A DNA stretch of 64,000 nucleotides from Saprospiraceae bacterium (GCA_019638455.1 JAHBTU010000003.1:868001-932000); one strand, 5' to 3'. Shown: positions 32,369-42,169, numbered from the stretch's first letter. Made by a program: numbers and translations. Notes: a model not told the origin generated them from the letters alone.

Positions 32369-35177
32369 TCAACGTTGAATTAGAAACTTACCTAAACCTA
32401 CTCCCGGTGCAACATACCAATATACTCCAACGGGAATGTTTTGTAGGGATAATTGGACAGTCTCTACCTCAGCTTGCAGTGATACTTGCCGAACAATTTG
32501 CCCCTGAGAATTGAATATCAGAAGTTGCACATCAGTATTTCCGATGCTTCGATAATCAATATTGAGCAGGTCATTAGCAGGGTTAGGATAGATATGTAAT
32601 GAGGTCTGTCCAGCCATTTTTTTATTCACCGACCTTTCTCCCTCCCCACAAATGGAAAGATCGTCGTAGATAACGGGCGAACCTTGCGTTACTTCAAGCA
32701 TCGCCCGCGCCCGCAGTACAGCTTCCCCATCAGATAGGGGGCAACCTTCCGCAATGCCTTGCAGCACCGTGATTTGCGACTCGTTAAAGTCCGTATTCCC
32801 CAGGGCCAGGGTCTGCAAGAATATCTGGTTGACCGATTTCTCGTTGGCCTGATAGACGGCACTATCAGCCAAAGTGCCGTTGAGTGCCAATAAATTGCCT
32901 GCGGTCACCACCCGGTGAGGTTCTGTCATCGCACCCAGCGAGCGGATGCCGACCTGCACATTGGCATAGACCGAGATGCCGTTGGTTTGGGCCTGCGACA
33001 GAAAAGCGGAAACGTCCGAATTGCCGGGATAGGGGTTGCCCTCTTCCAGCACCAGTTCATAAAACCTGCGCTGCGCCAGCCATTGGTTGGCGGCCTGATA
33101 GGTCGTGCCACCAAGTTCCCCCTTCACGATTTTGATGTCCAGAGCATAATCGGACACAATTGCGGGTAATGGGCAGCTCGTGCCGGGCACACACTGATAA
33201 GATGGAGCGGGATCAGCGGTGTTTAGAAACCAAGAAGGCAGGAACAATGGGAATGGCAAGAAATCCGGATTTTCATTGGCATCCACGGTAAATTTTGAAT
33301 GGTCGTCTGCCCCAGCACCAGCCATAGCCCCTACCCCTTCAAACTTATTCCCCCGGTGTGCCTGAGGTCCCAGCACCGCATCGGTGCCCAGCAGCAGCCC
33401 TGCGGCGGGGTTGTTTTTCATGGTGTTGCCGGCCACATCGGCCTTCGCCTTTCCCGCCAGCATGCCCTCGAAATGCAGCCCGCGCGCGGTGCCGTCGGCG
33501 GTGTTGCACAGGATGCTGGCGCGGGCGGGGTGCACGGCGTAGAGGGCGGCGTTGTCGCCGCTGCCGGGGTTGGTGATGGTGTTGCAGTTGAGGGTGTTGC
33601 GGTCGCCGCCTTCCATGCGGATGCCGTAGGGGACGGTGGCCCCGTTGAGATGCACATAGTTGCGGGTGGCTCGGAGACGGTTGGCCACGCCGACATGGAT
33701 GCCCGCGTCGCCGTCGTCCATCGTGACGGTGTTGCCAAGCAGGAAGCCCTCATACTGCGGGAACATTTCTTGGCCGCCCACCCCGATGCCGATGCCTTTG
33801 GCGTTGCCCATCATGCGCACGGTGTTGTACTCTATGTTCGACTGCCCCGAAAGCCCCGACTGGTAGAACGTGGAGATGCCCCTGTCGGAAGCGGTGATGT
33901 TGTTCCAGGCGATATAGTAAGGCTTGGAAATGCCGCCGTTGGCGATGATGCCGTTGGCGACTCCGAGCATGACACATTCCCAGAGCTGCACCCCCGTGTT
34001 GGTGGTCTGGATTCCGGTGTGGCAATTGTTGAAGACCACCGGATGACCTGTGGAAATAATGTTTCCGCGCACATCCAGCGAGCCGGCGGCGGCTTGGATG
34101 GCTTTGCCCGTGAAGGGGGCGTTGGCAAAGGCGCCGTAGCCGCTTGCCTGCGCGGTTTTTTCGATGTCTTGGAAAGAGGCGTTGCGCACGGTCAGGTCGG
34201 TGTTGTTGGAGATGATGCCATAGTGCAGGTTGAAAAACTCGTTGGCTTGCTCAAAGGAAGTGCCGAGCGCGACGCTGCCCGCGTTTTCGAGGTAGATGCC
34301 CGCGAAGCCTTTGCTGGTGGGGGCGGGGCTTTGGCCTCCGTAGGCTGATTTTAGGTTGGTGGTGGTGCCGTATCGGTTGCCATTGAGGGTAAGGTTGAAA
34401 TTGCCCGTGCCGGCGGGGTCGGTGCGGATGGCGAAGTTGTTGTTGAGCAGGTTGCTGTTTTGGACGGTGACTATCGAGCCTCTTTTGGCGAGGATGGCGG
34501 ATTGGGCATCTTCGATAGTGGTCATGTCGCTGACGAACTCCGAACCATTGTTGACCGTGATGCCTTTCCACATATTGTCACAACCCCTGACATCCACCCC
34601 CACCATAGTCGTTTTGATGTTAGCTATGGTAAGCCCCCTGCCAGATGCAAACAACAGCTTGCCATTTTGGGCAAAATCATAGAAATTGCCAGCACCGGGA
34701 ACATTGTTTAAATTCATAATCAAGTCTCCTTTGATAAATAGAGGATTGAAATTGGCCCATTGTCCATTTGTGACCAAATTTGAAAAATTGCCTCCGTTGA
34801 TGTCCAAAAAGGGTTTGATGTCTATATTGGCTATGGCTGCTGGAGGAGGCGTGAGTGTTCCGGTATAAACACTTACTCTAAATGATTTAATGCCACCACT
34901 AGCGTCCGGTTGTAGTCCACCCTTGTACCGCACCTTGAAGCGAAACGTCTTAGTGTCGTTGGGTTCCATGGGGTGTGTTGTTTCGGCATTACAGTCAGAT
35001 GATACGTTGTTTACAATTCTGAATTCTGTTCTGCTTCCCGGAATGGTTGTGATGCAGTTGAAATCCAAGTCAGGGTCAATGACAAACTCGGCAAACTCGC
35101 TGTTTGCAACATTGATGAAGGCTCTGATATTGCGGTTTGCCTGCTGACTATTGTTTATGATATTCACTTCAAAAGTT
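32369..35177 (-). pseudogene. 3' part of an IS1-split T9SS metalloprotease/beta-helix gene
   Basis: About 935 codons downstream of the insertion remain open. They encode a beta-sandwich segment, then a right-handed parallel beta-helix region (WKGITVNNGSEFVSDMTTIE, GIYLENAG, NTVTMDDGDAGIHVG and many similar turns), a helical linker with LSDGEAVLRARAM, and a C-terminal T9SS sorting domain (LHIYPNPANDLLNIDYRSIG ... VGVYWY). Joining it across the IS1 target duplication restores one frame with the 5' part at 36728 (...DEITF|EVNIINN...). The ATG provided by the IS end (MTLPTFEVN) gives no signal peptide, so this half is unlikely to be exported. Confidence 0.8.
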
Positions 35178-35574
35178 GGTAGTGTCATTTTATGAGTGAT
35201 ATGTTGTAGTTGTAGACGAACAAATGGAGGTACAGTTCGTGCATTTCATCGGATTTTGAAAAGGATAGCGTTTTTCTGACGAATCGACAAATTCTCTGGC
35301 GAAGGGTGTTGTTCCAGCGTTCCACATGAGAAGTTTCCCCGGATTCTTTTCCCACCATCTTGTGTTTGCCTGTATCAATAACCGCGGCGTATGCCTCCCA
35401 AAAATCGCTGAACGTTCGGCATTTTCGATATTCAGGCGGAATCAGTTCCCAAAACCGCCGACAAGATTGTTCGCTTCGGTCGCCGATGAAAAAAGAGACA
35501 ATTTGACGTGTTCTGCGGCAAAGTGCTATCCAAACCCAGCGTTTAAAGTCTTTGCAATAGACAAAAGGGTAGTG

Positions 35575-36051
35575 TCATTTTATGAGTGATATGTTGTAGT
35601 TGTAGACGAACAAATGGAGGTACAGTTCGTGCATTTCATCGGATTTTGAAAAGGATAGCGTTTTTCTGACGAATCGACAAATTCTCTGGCGAAGGGTGTT
35701 GTTCCAGCGTTCCACATGAGAAGTTTCCCCGGATTCTTTTCCCACCATCTTGTGTTTGCCTGTATCAATAACCGCGGCGTATGCCTCCCAAAAATCGCTG
35801 AACGTTCGGCATTTTCGATATTCAGGCGGAATCAGTTCCCAAAACCGCCGACAAGATTGTTCGCTTCGGTCGCCGATGAAAAAAGAGACAATTTGACGTG
35901 TTCTGCGGCAAAGTGCTATCCAAACCCAGCGTTTAAAGTCTTTGCAATAGACAAAAGACCATAATTCATCCAGTTCGAGAACGTCTTTTTTCTTGGCCGG
36001 AAGCAACGTGGTCACGATGTCGGGAAGGGACTGCGCTTTTTTTTTATCCAC
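35575..36051 (-). CDS. insB: IS1 transposase catalytic part (InsB; expressed as InsAB' by frameshift)
   Basis: 158 codons overlapping the end of insA. The catalytic triad fits LELDELWSFV (D), FIGDRSEQSCRRF (D) and SHVERWNNTLRQRICRF (E). The overlap contains AAAAAAAAA within TGGATAAAAAAAAAGCG; a -1 shift there would fuse insA to this frame, as known for IS1. The frame opens with GTG but is unlikely to be translated alone at useful levels. Confidence 0.88.
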   Translation of the reverse strand: MDKKKAQSLPDIVTTLLPAKKKDVLELDELWSFVYCKDFKRWVWIALCRRTRQIVSFFIGDRSEQSCRRFWELIPPEYRKCRTFSDFWEAYAAVIDTGKHKMVGKESGETSHVERWNNTLRQRICRFVRKTLSFSKSDEMHELYLHLFVYNYNISLIK

Positions 36052-36287
36052 CTCAGAGCCGTTTGGTGACTGATGCCAAAGGTTCTGGCAAGACCCCGTG
36101 ACGAACTGCGTTCTTGGGCCGCCCTGACGACCATTTCTTTAAATTCCTCGCTTTTCCGAAGCGTTTGAAACACCCCGCCGAAGCCGCAAGCCTTGCATTT
36201 GTACTTCGGATTGCCTGATGCGTTCGACCCGTTTTTCACAATGTGTTCAGAGCCACATTTATGGCAGCATTTTACATCTAATACCAT
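36012..36287 (-). CDS. insA: IS1 InsA (inner copy)
   Basis: 91 aa, the classic InsA length, from ATG 36287 (MVLDVKCCHKCGSEHIVKNG). A zinc finger (CCHKCG ... KCKACGF) is followed by a helix-turn-helix (GLARTFGISHQTALRWIKKK). It binds the terminal repeats and, by frameshift, supplies the DNA-binding part of the InsAB' transposase. Confidence 0.88.
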   Translation of the reverse strand: MVLDVKCCHKCGSEHIVKNGSNASGNPKYKCKACGFGGVFQTLRKSEEFKEMVVRAAQERSSSRGLARTFGISHQTALRWIKKKRSPFPTS

Positions 36288-36400
36288 TTCATAAAGTTTG
36301 ACGCAAAAATACCAAATCACCCCCAAAATGACACTACCGACAAAAGACCATAATTCATCCAGTTCGAGAACGTCTTTTTTCTTGGCCGGAAGCAACGTGG

Positions 36401-36676
36401 TCACGATGTCGGGAAGGGACTGCGCTTTTTTTTTATCCACCTCAGAGCCGTTTGGTGACTGATGCCAAAGGTTCTGGCAAGACCCCGTGACGAACTGCGT
36501 TCTTGGGCCGCCCTGACGACCATTTCTTTAAATTCCTCGCTTTTCCGAAGCGTTTGAAACACCCCGCCGAAGCCGCAAGCCTTGCATTTGTACTTCGGAT
36601 TGCCTGATGCGTTCGACCCGTTTTTCACAATGTGTTCAGAGCCACATTTATGGCAGCATTTTACATCTAATACCAT
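36401..36676 (-). CDS. insA: IS1 InsA (outer copy)
   Basis: 91 aa, identical to the inner-copy InsA, intact from ATG 36676 to its stop at 36401. Its insB partner is broken by the inner element, so this copy could only act as a DNA-binding repressor-like InsA. Confidence 0.85.
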   Translation of the reverse strand: MVLDVKCCHKCGSEHIVKNGSNASGNPKYKCKACGFGGVFQTLRKSEEFKEMVVRAAQERSSSRGLARTFGISHQTALRWIKKKRSPFPTS

Positions 36677-36727
36677 TTCATAAAGTTTGACGCAAAAATA
36701 CCAAATCACCCCCAAAATGACACTACC

Positions 36728-37664
36728 CAAAAGTTATTTCATCTTCTCCTATTCGGCAGCCAATTACGGGATTGGGCCTATCTCCTACAATATTAATATA
36801 AACGTTGTCAGGTGGTGGGCAAATAAAATCATCTGGAAACGAGCCAAATTGCTGGTTTAGACAAATGCATTTATTATTTGTGAAAAATCGGTCAATGCAA
36901 TTGATGTCGCAGCTTGTAAATTTAATATCCCCCCCATGAACACACATTAGAGCGGGAGGGTCGTTATTATTGCCAAGAGCACATTGGGTGTGACACACCG
37001 TTGCGTAATAGGACTGCCCGGTTTGCGGATCTGTTAGTATCTCATTGAGATGACCAAGGCCAAATGCGTGTAAAATCTCATGCGCAAGCGTTTTTGCAGT
37101 ATTTACATAATTTTCTTGATTTCTTACCACCACTACATGCGAACTCCCCAATACCCCTGGCTGGCAAATTGATACACCCGTATTGCAGTCACTGTGAAAA
37201 CCGTCTATACCAAGGCTTTGGCCCGTAAACAATACCATTATGTCTTTTGAGATGCATCGCTTAGTAGGAGAATTCCAGTAATTCCGAATGTTTATAGCCC
37301 ATTCATTAGTATTACTACCTGTATTCCACGAGTTAGGAGCGATATCAACGGTGAAATTCACATGATTAAAAACTACATCGTAGCCTTGAAATAAAAATCT
37401 ATCTGTCAAGCCTATAGACTGAGGTTGACCAATGCCCCAAGCCATCGAGTAGAAAATGTTAATGGCTTTTTGCCTTGCTATGGCTATATTACCTTGATGG
37501 GCTGTGACAAATGCCTCATCAATCATTAATACTGCTTCTATCTTTGCTGAAAGACAACTTTTTGGTGTTCCAGAATGGAAATAGTGGCAATTTGAGGCAT
37601 TTTGAGACCACAATACATTACAAAACGAAGAGACCGCAACTAAGAAGAAGACATTAAATCTAGC
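36728..37664 (-). pseudogene. 5' part of the IS1-split T9SS metalloprotease/beta-helix gene
   Basis: This half encodes a secreted zinc metalloprotease domain with the metzincin motif LAHEILHAFGLGH (HExxHxxGxxH), plus FLVAVSSFCNVLWSQ, a signal-peptide-like stretch just upstream of NASNCHYFHSG. No ATG or GTG is found in frame before the hydrophobic stretch (codons read ...QLARFNVFFLVAV), so the original start seems lost or is a rare codon. A repeat-rich region begins shortly upstream. The frame ends at TAG within the IS1 terminus (DEITFG-stop). With the 3' part it would make a ~1240-aa protease + beta-helix + sorting-domain protein exported by T9SS. Confidence 0.75.
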
Positions 37665-38022
37665 GAGCTGAGGCGAGAGGCGAGATAACTGATTGTTGCA
37701 TCTTAAAAAAGTATTTAGATTGTGGACAAAAAGGTCAAGAGGAATGCATCAAAGTTATCCGTCTGTTCCGCAAAGTTCCCAATCATTTTTTGTTAAATGT
37801 GTGAGTACGCCCTTTTTCAGGGTGAACGGTAGGGTTTTGAGAGAAAACGGTAGGGCGGCAAAATGAAAAAAGCGTCACCGGTACCAGTTTCGAGCGCCGC
37901 TGCCGAGGTTGCCGTTGCCTCAGCGCCTTGTTGCCGCTCAATCGCAAATCATCCGAATGAAGGGTTGGGGTAGCCCCCGTCTTTGGCGGAATTTTGGCAC
38001 GAGCGTTCTACGTTTCGCCCAG

Positions 38023-38148
38023 CCATTCTCGGTTTGTAAGAGGTGTCATCTTTGAGGAACGAAAAAGGTGACATCTCGGCCTGTTTTTAAGGTGTCACCC
38101 CTCCATTCTTCCGGGATGACACCTCAGAACCCGCCAAAGCGAGAATGG
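38023..38148. repeat. ~127-bp palindromic (MITE-like) element, copy 1
   Basis: Termini CCATTCTCG ... CGAGAATGG, with nested inverted motifs GGTGTCATC/GATGACACC and GGTGACATCTCGGCC/GGTGTCACC. Copies 2 and 3 lie at 43617-43743 and 56814-56940. There is no ORF inside; it is possibly a non-autonomous mobile element. Confidence 0.75.
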
Positions 38149-38245
38149 CTGTATTTCGCCCCGCCAAAGGCGGGACTTGGATTTATTGGGTGCGCAAAAT
38201 TTCTACCAACATTTTTGCCTCTCCGAGGCTTTTTCAACCCTTAAT

Positions 38246-38517
38246 TCGAACCAATCGAATCAATCGAACCAATCGAACCAATCGAACCAATCGAATCAAT
38301 CGAACCAATCGAATCAATCGAACCAATCGAATCAATCGAACCAATCGAACCAATCGAACCAATCGAACCAATCGAACCAATCGAACCAATCGAACCAATC
38401 GAACCAATCGAACCAATCGAACCAATCGAACCAATCGAACCAATCGAATCAATCGAACCAATCGAGCCAATCGAGCCAATCGAACCAATCGAACCAATCG
38501 AACCAATCGAATCAATC
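38246..38517. repeat. 9-bp tandem array (about 30 units) at recF 3' end
   Basis: Units of TCGAACCAA, with TCGAATCAA and TCGAGCCAA variants, run for about 272 bp. The recF stop codon (TGA, 38512-38514 on the minus strand) lies inside the first unit. Because nine is a multiple of three and the units lack stops, spurious open frames appear on both strands. Confidence 0.95.
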
Positions 38518-39630
38518 CACTACCCCATTCTCGATTTCAAAAATCTTGTAATCGCCCGTGAAAGAGGACACGATAGCCTCCACGCGGCTGCGCTGCGTAT
38601 CGGTGATGAAAATTTGGCCGAACTCGCGCTCAATCAGCAGGCCCACCAATTGGCGGACACGTCTTTCGTCGAGTTTGTCAAAAATGTCGTCGAGCAAAAG
38701 GATGGGCGCAAACCCTTTTTCGCGGCGCAGCACTTCGTACTGTGCCAGCCGGAGCGCCAACAGGAAGGATTTGAGTTGGCCTTGTGAGGCAAATCTTTTC
38801 ACGGGCTGCCCGTCCATGAAGAGCGCCAAGTCGTCGCGGTGCGGCCCGACGGTGCTGCGTTGAAGCAGGCGGTCTTTGTCCAAATGTGAGCGGAACAAAG
38901 CGTTCAAATCGCGTTCGGTCATGTCGCTCTCGTAGCGAGCGTCCACCTGTTCGCGGTCGGCGGATATGGCGGCATAAAAGTCTTTAAACAGGGGTTGGAA
39001 AGTGGCGATGAAGTGGCTGCGTTGCTCGTGCAACATTTGGGCTGGGGCGGGCATTTGCCGGTCAATGCTTTCGAGCAAGGCGGCATCGAAGGTTTTTTCC
39101 TCAAAAAATTTTTTCAGGAGCGCGTTGCGTTGCTTGAGCAGGGCATTGTAGGTCAGCAAATTTTGCAAATAGTTGGGGGAAATCTGCGAGAGTGTGGCGT
39201 CGAGGAATCGCCGTCGGTCTTCGCTGCCATCTTGCACCAGCGCCACGTCGTCGGGCGCAATCATCACTACTGGGAAGAGGCCGATGTAGTCGGTCAAGCG
39301 GGTGAAGGATACACCGTTGCGCTCGATTTCCTTGCGTTGGCCGACAGGATATTTAGCGACGATGTCGGATTGGCTTGCGTCGTTCCCCTGCTGTTGGGCG
39401 AATCTGCCCTCTAAGCGGAAAAACGTGGCACCATGCCGTACCAAGTGTTTGTCGTTCAGCCCTGTGTGGCTTTTGCAAAGGCAGAGGAAATGCACCGCGT
39501 CGAGCGCGTTGGTCTTGCCCATCCCGTTGAGGCCAGTGAAGCAATTGAGGCGGGGCGAAAGGTCGAGCGTCTGACTTTCGTAGTTTTTAAAGTTGGTGAG
39601 TTTGAGTCGGGAAAGGTACACGAGGGGCAA
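38512..39630 (-). CDS. recF: DNA replication and repair protein RecF
   Basis: 372 aa. N-terminal YLSRLKLTNFKNYES and Walker A GLNGMGKT (residues 33-40) are RecF hallmarks. The Q-loop/ABC-signature region is FASQGQLKSFLLALRLAQYE and Walker B is APILLLDDIFDKLDERR, followed by FITDTQ. RecF loads RecA at gaps through RecFOR. The start lies 12 bp past the stop of the phosphonatase-like gene, so the two are cotranscribed. The C-terminus (IENGVVD) ends within the first unit of the 9-bp array, so the array supplies the stop codon. Confidence 0.93.
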   Translation of the reverse strand: MPLVYLSRLKLTNFKNYESQTLDLSPRLNCFTGLNGMGKTNALDAVHFLCLCKSHTGLNDKHLVRHGATFFRLEGRFAQQQGNDASQSDIVAKYPVGQRKEIERNGVSFTRLTDYIGLFPVVMIAPDDVALVQDGSEDRRRFLDATLSQISPNYLQNLLTYNALLKQRNALLKKFFEEKTFDAALLESIDRQMPAPAQMLHEQRSHFIATFQPLFKDFYAAISADREQVDARYESDMTERDLNALFRSHLDKDRLLQRSTVGPHRDDLALFMDGQPVKRFASQGQLKSFLLALRLAQYEVLRREKGFAPILLLDDIFDKLDERRVRQLVGLLIEREFGQIFITDTQRSRVEAIVSSFTGDYKIFEIENGVVD

Positions 39631-39642
39631 AGGTAGCTGAAC

Positions 39643-40392
39643 TCAGGTCAAAACCATCTGCCCATGTTTTTCCAAAAAAACTGGCAAATCGGAAAGGGAG
39701 TTGAGCAAGCCGTCGTTGTCCAGCTGTTCCAATTCCGCCCGGGTGTGCGTGCCGTTCGTCACTGCCAGCGAAAGCAGGCAGCCTGCCTGACGGCCTTCCT
39801 CCAAATCAACGGGTGTGTCGCCTACTTTGATCACTTGTTTTGGGTCGTCTATGCCGAACGCGGACATCGCTTTTTGAATCATAAAAGGGGCGGGGCGACC
39901 TTGCGGCACTTCGTCGCTTGCGACAGAAAAATTGATGATGGAGCCAACGCCCCCCACATAGTCGGCATTCAATCCTGCCAGCCACCCTAATTTGTTGAGT
40001 ATGATATTCGTCACGGCGCGATAGAACCCCGTGTTGAGCGCGATTTTGATGTCGCGCTCGCGCAGCCAATCGAATACTTCCAACGCGCCTTCGGTCGGCT
40101 CTACGGGGTGTGTGCGGTAGTAGTTTTCCAAAATATCGCGGAACACCTCGAACGAATGTGCAGCTTTTTTGGCGATGGTGGCGGCATCGGTTGCGTCGCC
40201 TAATTGCTCGCGCCAAAGCAAGTGGAACACTTCGAGTTTCGACACGCCCATCAGCGCGTTGAGCCGTTTGTCGGCGGCCTCTATGCCCAATGCCCGGCAA
40301 GCTTCGGCAAAGCAGAGGAGCACTTCGTTGTTGTCGCGGACGGTGGTGCCAGCCATGTCGAACATGACGAGGCGGATAGGGGAGTGGTTCAT
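39643..40392 (-). CDS. Phosphonatase-like HAD hydrolase (PhnX-related)
   Basis: 249 aa. HAD motif I is FDMAGTTVRD (nucleophile Asp followed by MAGTT, as in phosphonoacetaldehyde hydrolase), the cap region has LMGVSKLEVFHLL with a Lys at the place of the PhnX Schiff-base Lys, motif II is ALNTGFYRAV and motif IV is KVGDTPVDLEEGRQAGC. This matches the phosphonatase-like family (TIGR03351 type) that accompanies aminophosphonate FAD oxidoreductases. It should cleave the C-P bond of a phosphonoaldehyde, releasing phosphate. It is divergent from the DUF5690 permease and lies directly upstream of recF. Confidence 0.85.
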   Translation of the reverse strand: MNHSPIRLVMFDMAGTTVRDNNEVLLCFAEACRALGIEAADKRLNALMGVSKLEVFHLLWREQLGDATDAATIAKKAAHSFEVFRDILENYYRTHPVEPTEGALEVFDWLRERDIKIALNTGFYRAVTNIILNKLGWLAGLNADYVGGVGSIINFSVASDEVPQGRPAPFMIQKAMSAFGIDDPKQVIKVGDTPVDLEEGRQAGCLLSLAVTNGTHTRAELEQLDNDGLLNSLSDLPVFLEKHGQMVLT

Positions 40393-40593
40393 CTCGTTTG
40401 CTTTTCTGGCGAAGGTAGCGGGCGCTGCATAAAGGCCAGATTAAGTTTTACGGCACTTTTGTTACGCTTGTTTTACTCAAAATTTACTTTAAAAAAACTT
40501 TGTCGGGTCGGGTTTTAAATTATCGTTACTTCTCTCAAAGTGCCTCATATTCAGTGAGAAGGGGCGGTATGATTGTGGCTCAATCAGGACTTC

Positions 40594-41865
40594 ATGCTCC
40601 GTTCCGACTGGCTTGCCCGCCGCCTTGCAGTTGCTCCGCCCGCCGTGTTTGTGGGGGTGGCTGGGGTGTTTGCTTTTGTGGCGTATTGTTGTGTGTATGC
40701 TTTCCGCAAGCCGTTCACGGCAGGCACTTACGAGGGGTTGGTGTTGTGGGGCGTTCAGTTCAAAATCGTGTTGGTAGTGGCGCAGGTGGCAGGTTATGCC
40801 TTGTCCAAGTTCATTGGCATCCGGGTCATATCGGGCATGGCGGCAAGGCATCGGGCGGCGACCCTGCTCGGCGTAGCGGGTTTGGCGGGGGTGTCGCTCC
40901 TCGGCTTTGCGCTCACCCCTTTTCCGTGGAATGCCGCGTGGATGTTCGTCAATGGCCTGCCGTTGGGCATGGCTTGGGGCTTGGTGTTTGGCTATTTAGA
41001 AGGGCGGCGGGTGACGGAGGCGTTGGCGGCCATGCTTTGTGTCAACTTTATCATCTCTTCGGGGTTCGTGAAAACGACGGGGCGCTGGCTGCTCGACGCG
41101 CAAGGGCTTAGCGAACAATGGATGCCCTTCGCGGCTGCGCTGCTGTTTGTGCCGGGGCTGCTGCTGTGCGTGTGGGTGATGGAACATTTGCCTCCACCGT
41201 CGAAAGCGGACGAGGCACAGCGAGCGCCGCGCCAAAAGATGTCGCCGCAAGCGTGCAGGGGATTGTTTTGGCGTTACGCCCCGGGTCTGGTGTTGCTGGT
41301 GACGGTCTATCTGGTGCTGACCATCGTGCGCGACGTGCGCGACAATTTCACGGTGGAAATCTGGCGAGAGTTGGGTTTTGGTGGCAACGCGACTATACTG
41401 ACCACTGCTGAAATTCCGGTGGCGGTGCTTTCGCTGCTGGCGGTGGGTGCCATGATGTTTGTGCGCGACAATGCATTTGCCTTGCGGCTCAATCACTTGC
41501 TCGTCGCGTTGGGCGCGGTTTTACTCATCGGCAGCACGGTGTTGTTTCAGCAGGGGGGTATCTCCCCGATTGTGTGGATGGTGGCCTCTGGGTTCGGTCT
41601 GTTTTTGCCCTATATTTTGTTCAACGGTGTGTTGTTCGACCGTTTACTGGCGCATTTCCGCGAGCGTGGCAATGTGGGGTTCTTGATTTATGTGGCCGAC
41701 TCCATCGGCTATTTGGGCAGCGTGGGCGTGTTGCTTTGGCGTAATTTCGGCGCGGGCGAGATGAGTTGGCTTGGCTTCTACACGAGCCTTTGCTACGGCG
41801 GCGCGGTGCTGATGTTGGTGCTGATGGCAGGTTCGTATTGGTATTTTTTGAAAAAAAAAGGTTGA
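40594..41865 (+). CDS. DUF5690 family MFS-like membrane permease
   Basis: 423 aa from ATG 40594 (MLRSDWLARRLAVAPPAVFV), placed so that the first membrane span follows directly. About 12 hydrophobic segments are visible. RKPFTAGTYEG in the first loop and the PLGMAWGLVFGYLEGRRVTE segment are characteristic of DUF5690, a Bacteroidota branch of the major facilitator superfamily. Members occur next to phosphonatase-like and FAD-oxidoreductase genes, so inner-membrane import of a phosphonate is the likely role (inference from context). The last two codons (GGT TGA) are already the first unit of a GGTTGATAAG-type tandem array. Confidence 0.8.
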   Translation: MLRSDWLARRLAVAPPAVFVGVAGVFAFVAYCCVYAFRKPFTAGTYEGLVLWGVQFKIVLVVAQVAGYALSKFIGIRVISGMAARHRAATLLGVAGLAGVSLLGFALTPFPWNAAWMFVNGLPLGMAWGLVFGYLEGRRVTEALAAMLCVNFIISSGFVKTTGRWLLDAQGLSEQWMPFAAALLFVPGLLLCVWVMEHLPPPSKADEAQRAPRQKMSPQACRGLFWRYAPGLVLLVTVYLVLTIVRDVRDNFTVEIWRELGFGGNATILTTAEIPVAVLSLLAVGAMMFVRDNAFALRLNHLLVALGAVLLIGSTVLFQQGGISPIVWMVASGFGLFLPYILFNGVLFDRLLAHFRERGNVGFLIYVADSIGYLGSVGVLLWRNFGAGEMSWLGFYTSLCYGGAVLMLVLMAGSYWYFLKKKG

Positions 41866-41933
41866 TAAGGGTTGATGAGGGTTGATAAGGGTTGATGAGG
41901 GTTGAAGGGTTGATGAGGGTTGATAAGGGTTGA
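41860..41933. repeat. 10/11-bp tandem array at the DUF5690 3' end
   Basis: About seven units of GGTTGATAAGG / GGTTGATGAGG, one shortened to GGTTGAAGG. The array begins with the gene's own stop codon. The remaining 41934-42169 upstream of the FAD gene holds no gene that I can support. Confidence 0.85.
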
Positions 41934-42169
41934 TGTCGTAGCGTATGCCGCAATTTATAGTCAACGCAAATCAGCCCCGTCCGCTTTACTTGGCCGGGCA
42001 ATCCCCTGAGTACAGGGTCTGACAAGGTGGTTTTGAACGAACGGTGCTCGCAATCCTTTGGAAATCATGCAAATCAATCAAGGAAATCCCTGCCTTGCCA
42101 ACGGGCAGGTTCAAATCCTCTTTAATCTGGGTATATCAACCCTCGTCAACTTTCACAAACACACATACC

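Larger units (their letters stand above)
35568..36338 (-). mobile_element. Inner, complete IS1-family element (771 bp)
   Basis: Bounded by GGTAGTGTCATTTT and AAAATGACACTACC and flanked by GACAAAAG on both sides (35560-35567 and 36339-36346), an 8-bp target duplication inside the insB gene of the outer element. It carries intact insA and insB frames joined by an A9 slippery run. Its near-identity with the outer copy indicates a very recent second transposition. Confidence 0.92.
35185..36440 (-). pseudogene. Outer-copy IS1 transposase insB, split by inner IS1
   Basis: The N-terminal 34 codons (DKKKAQSLPDIVTTLLPAKK...DELWSFV) lie at 36339-36440 and the remainder (from YCKDFKRWVW to the NISLIK terminus) at 35185-35567. 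The inner IS1 separates them. It is identical in sequence to the inner copy where comparable and cannot make a functional transposase. Confidence 0.85.
35178..36727 (-). mobile_element. Outer IS1-family element, itself interrupted by an identical copy
   Basis: The ends are GGTAGTGTCATTTT and AAAATGACACTACC. The host gene is duplicated on both sides as CAAAAGTT (35170-35177 and 36728-36735), an 8-bp target duplication. Removing the inner element (35568-36338) and one GACAAAAG copy leaves a 771-bp IS1-family element, the same length as the inner one. Its insB gene is split and inactive; its insA is intact. Confidence 0.92.
37925..38517 (-). repeat. Large repeat unit A (inverted partner of 43294-43850)
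   Basis: Reading away from recF, this ~590-bp unit consists of the 9-bp array, ~100 bp of unique sequence, a 126-bp palindromic element, and ~100 bp ending near GCGGCAACAAGGCGCTG. The same order and nearly the same sequence occur in opposite orientation at 43294-43850, so the two copies bracket 38.5-43.3 kb. No coding capacity is supported. The adjoining 37665-37924 also holds no gene that I can support. Confidence 0.85.

Noticed and set aside
35190..35768. Two identical 62-codon frames at the IS1 left ends
   Set aside because: They are out-of-frame shadows of insB, duplicated because the IS1 left end is present twice.
38246..38517. CRISPR array
   Set aside because: Units are 9 bp and contiguous with no unique spacers; no cas genes are nearby. 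The same holds for the other arrays.
38145..38561. Open frames made of NRT, NQS or RLV tripeptide repeats
   Set aside because: They are the translation of a stop-free 9-bp tandem array and appear on both strands and again at 43127-43579; there is no start context or conserved protein.
42090..42140. tRNA-like TTCAAATCC motif
   Set aside because: No T-stem, anticodon arm or acceptor stem can be formed around it.
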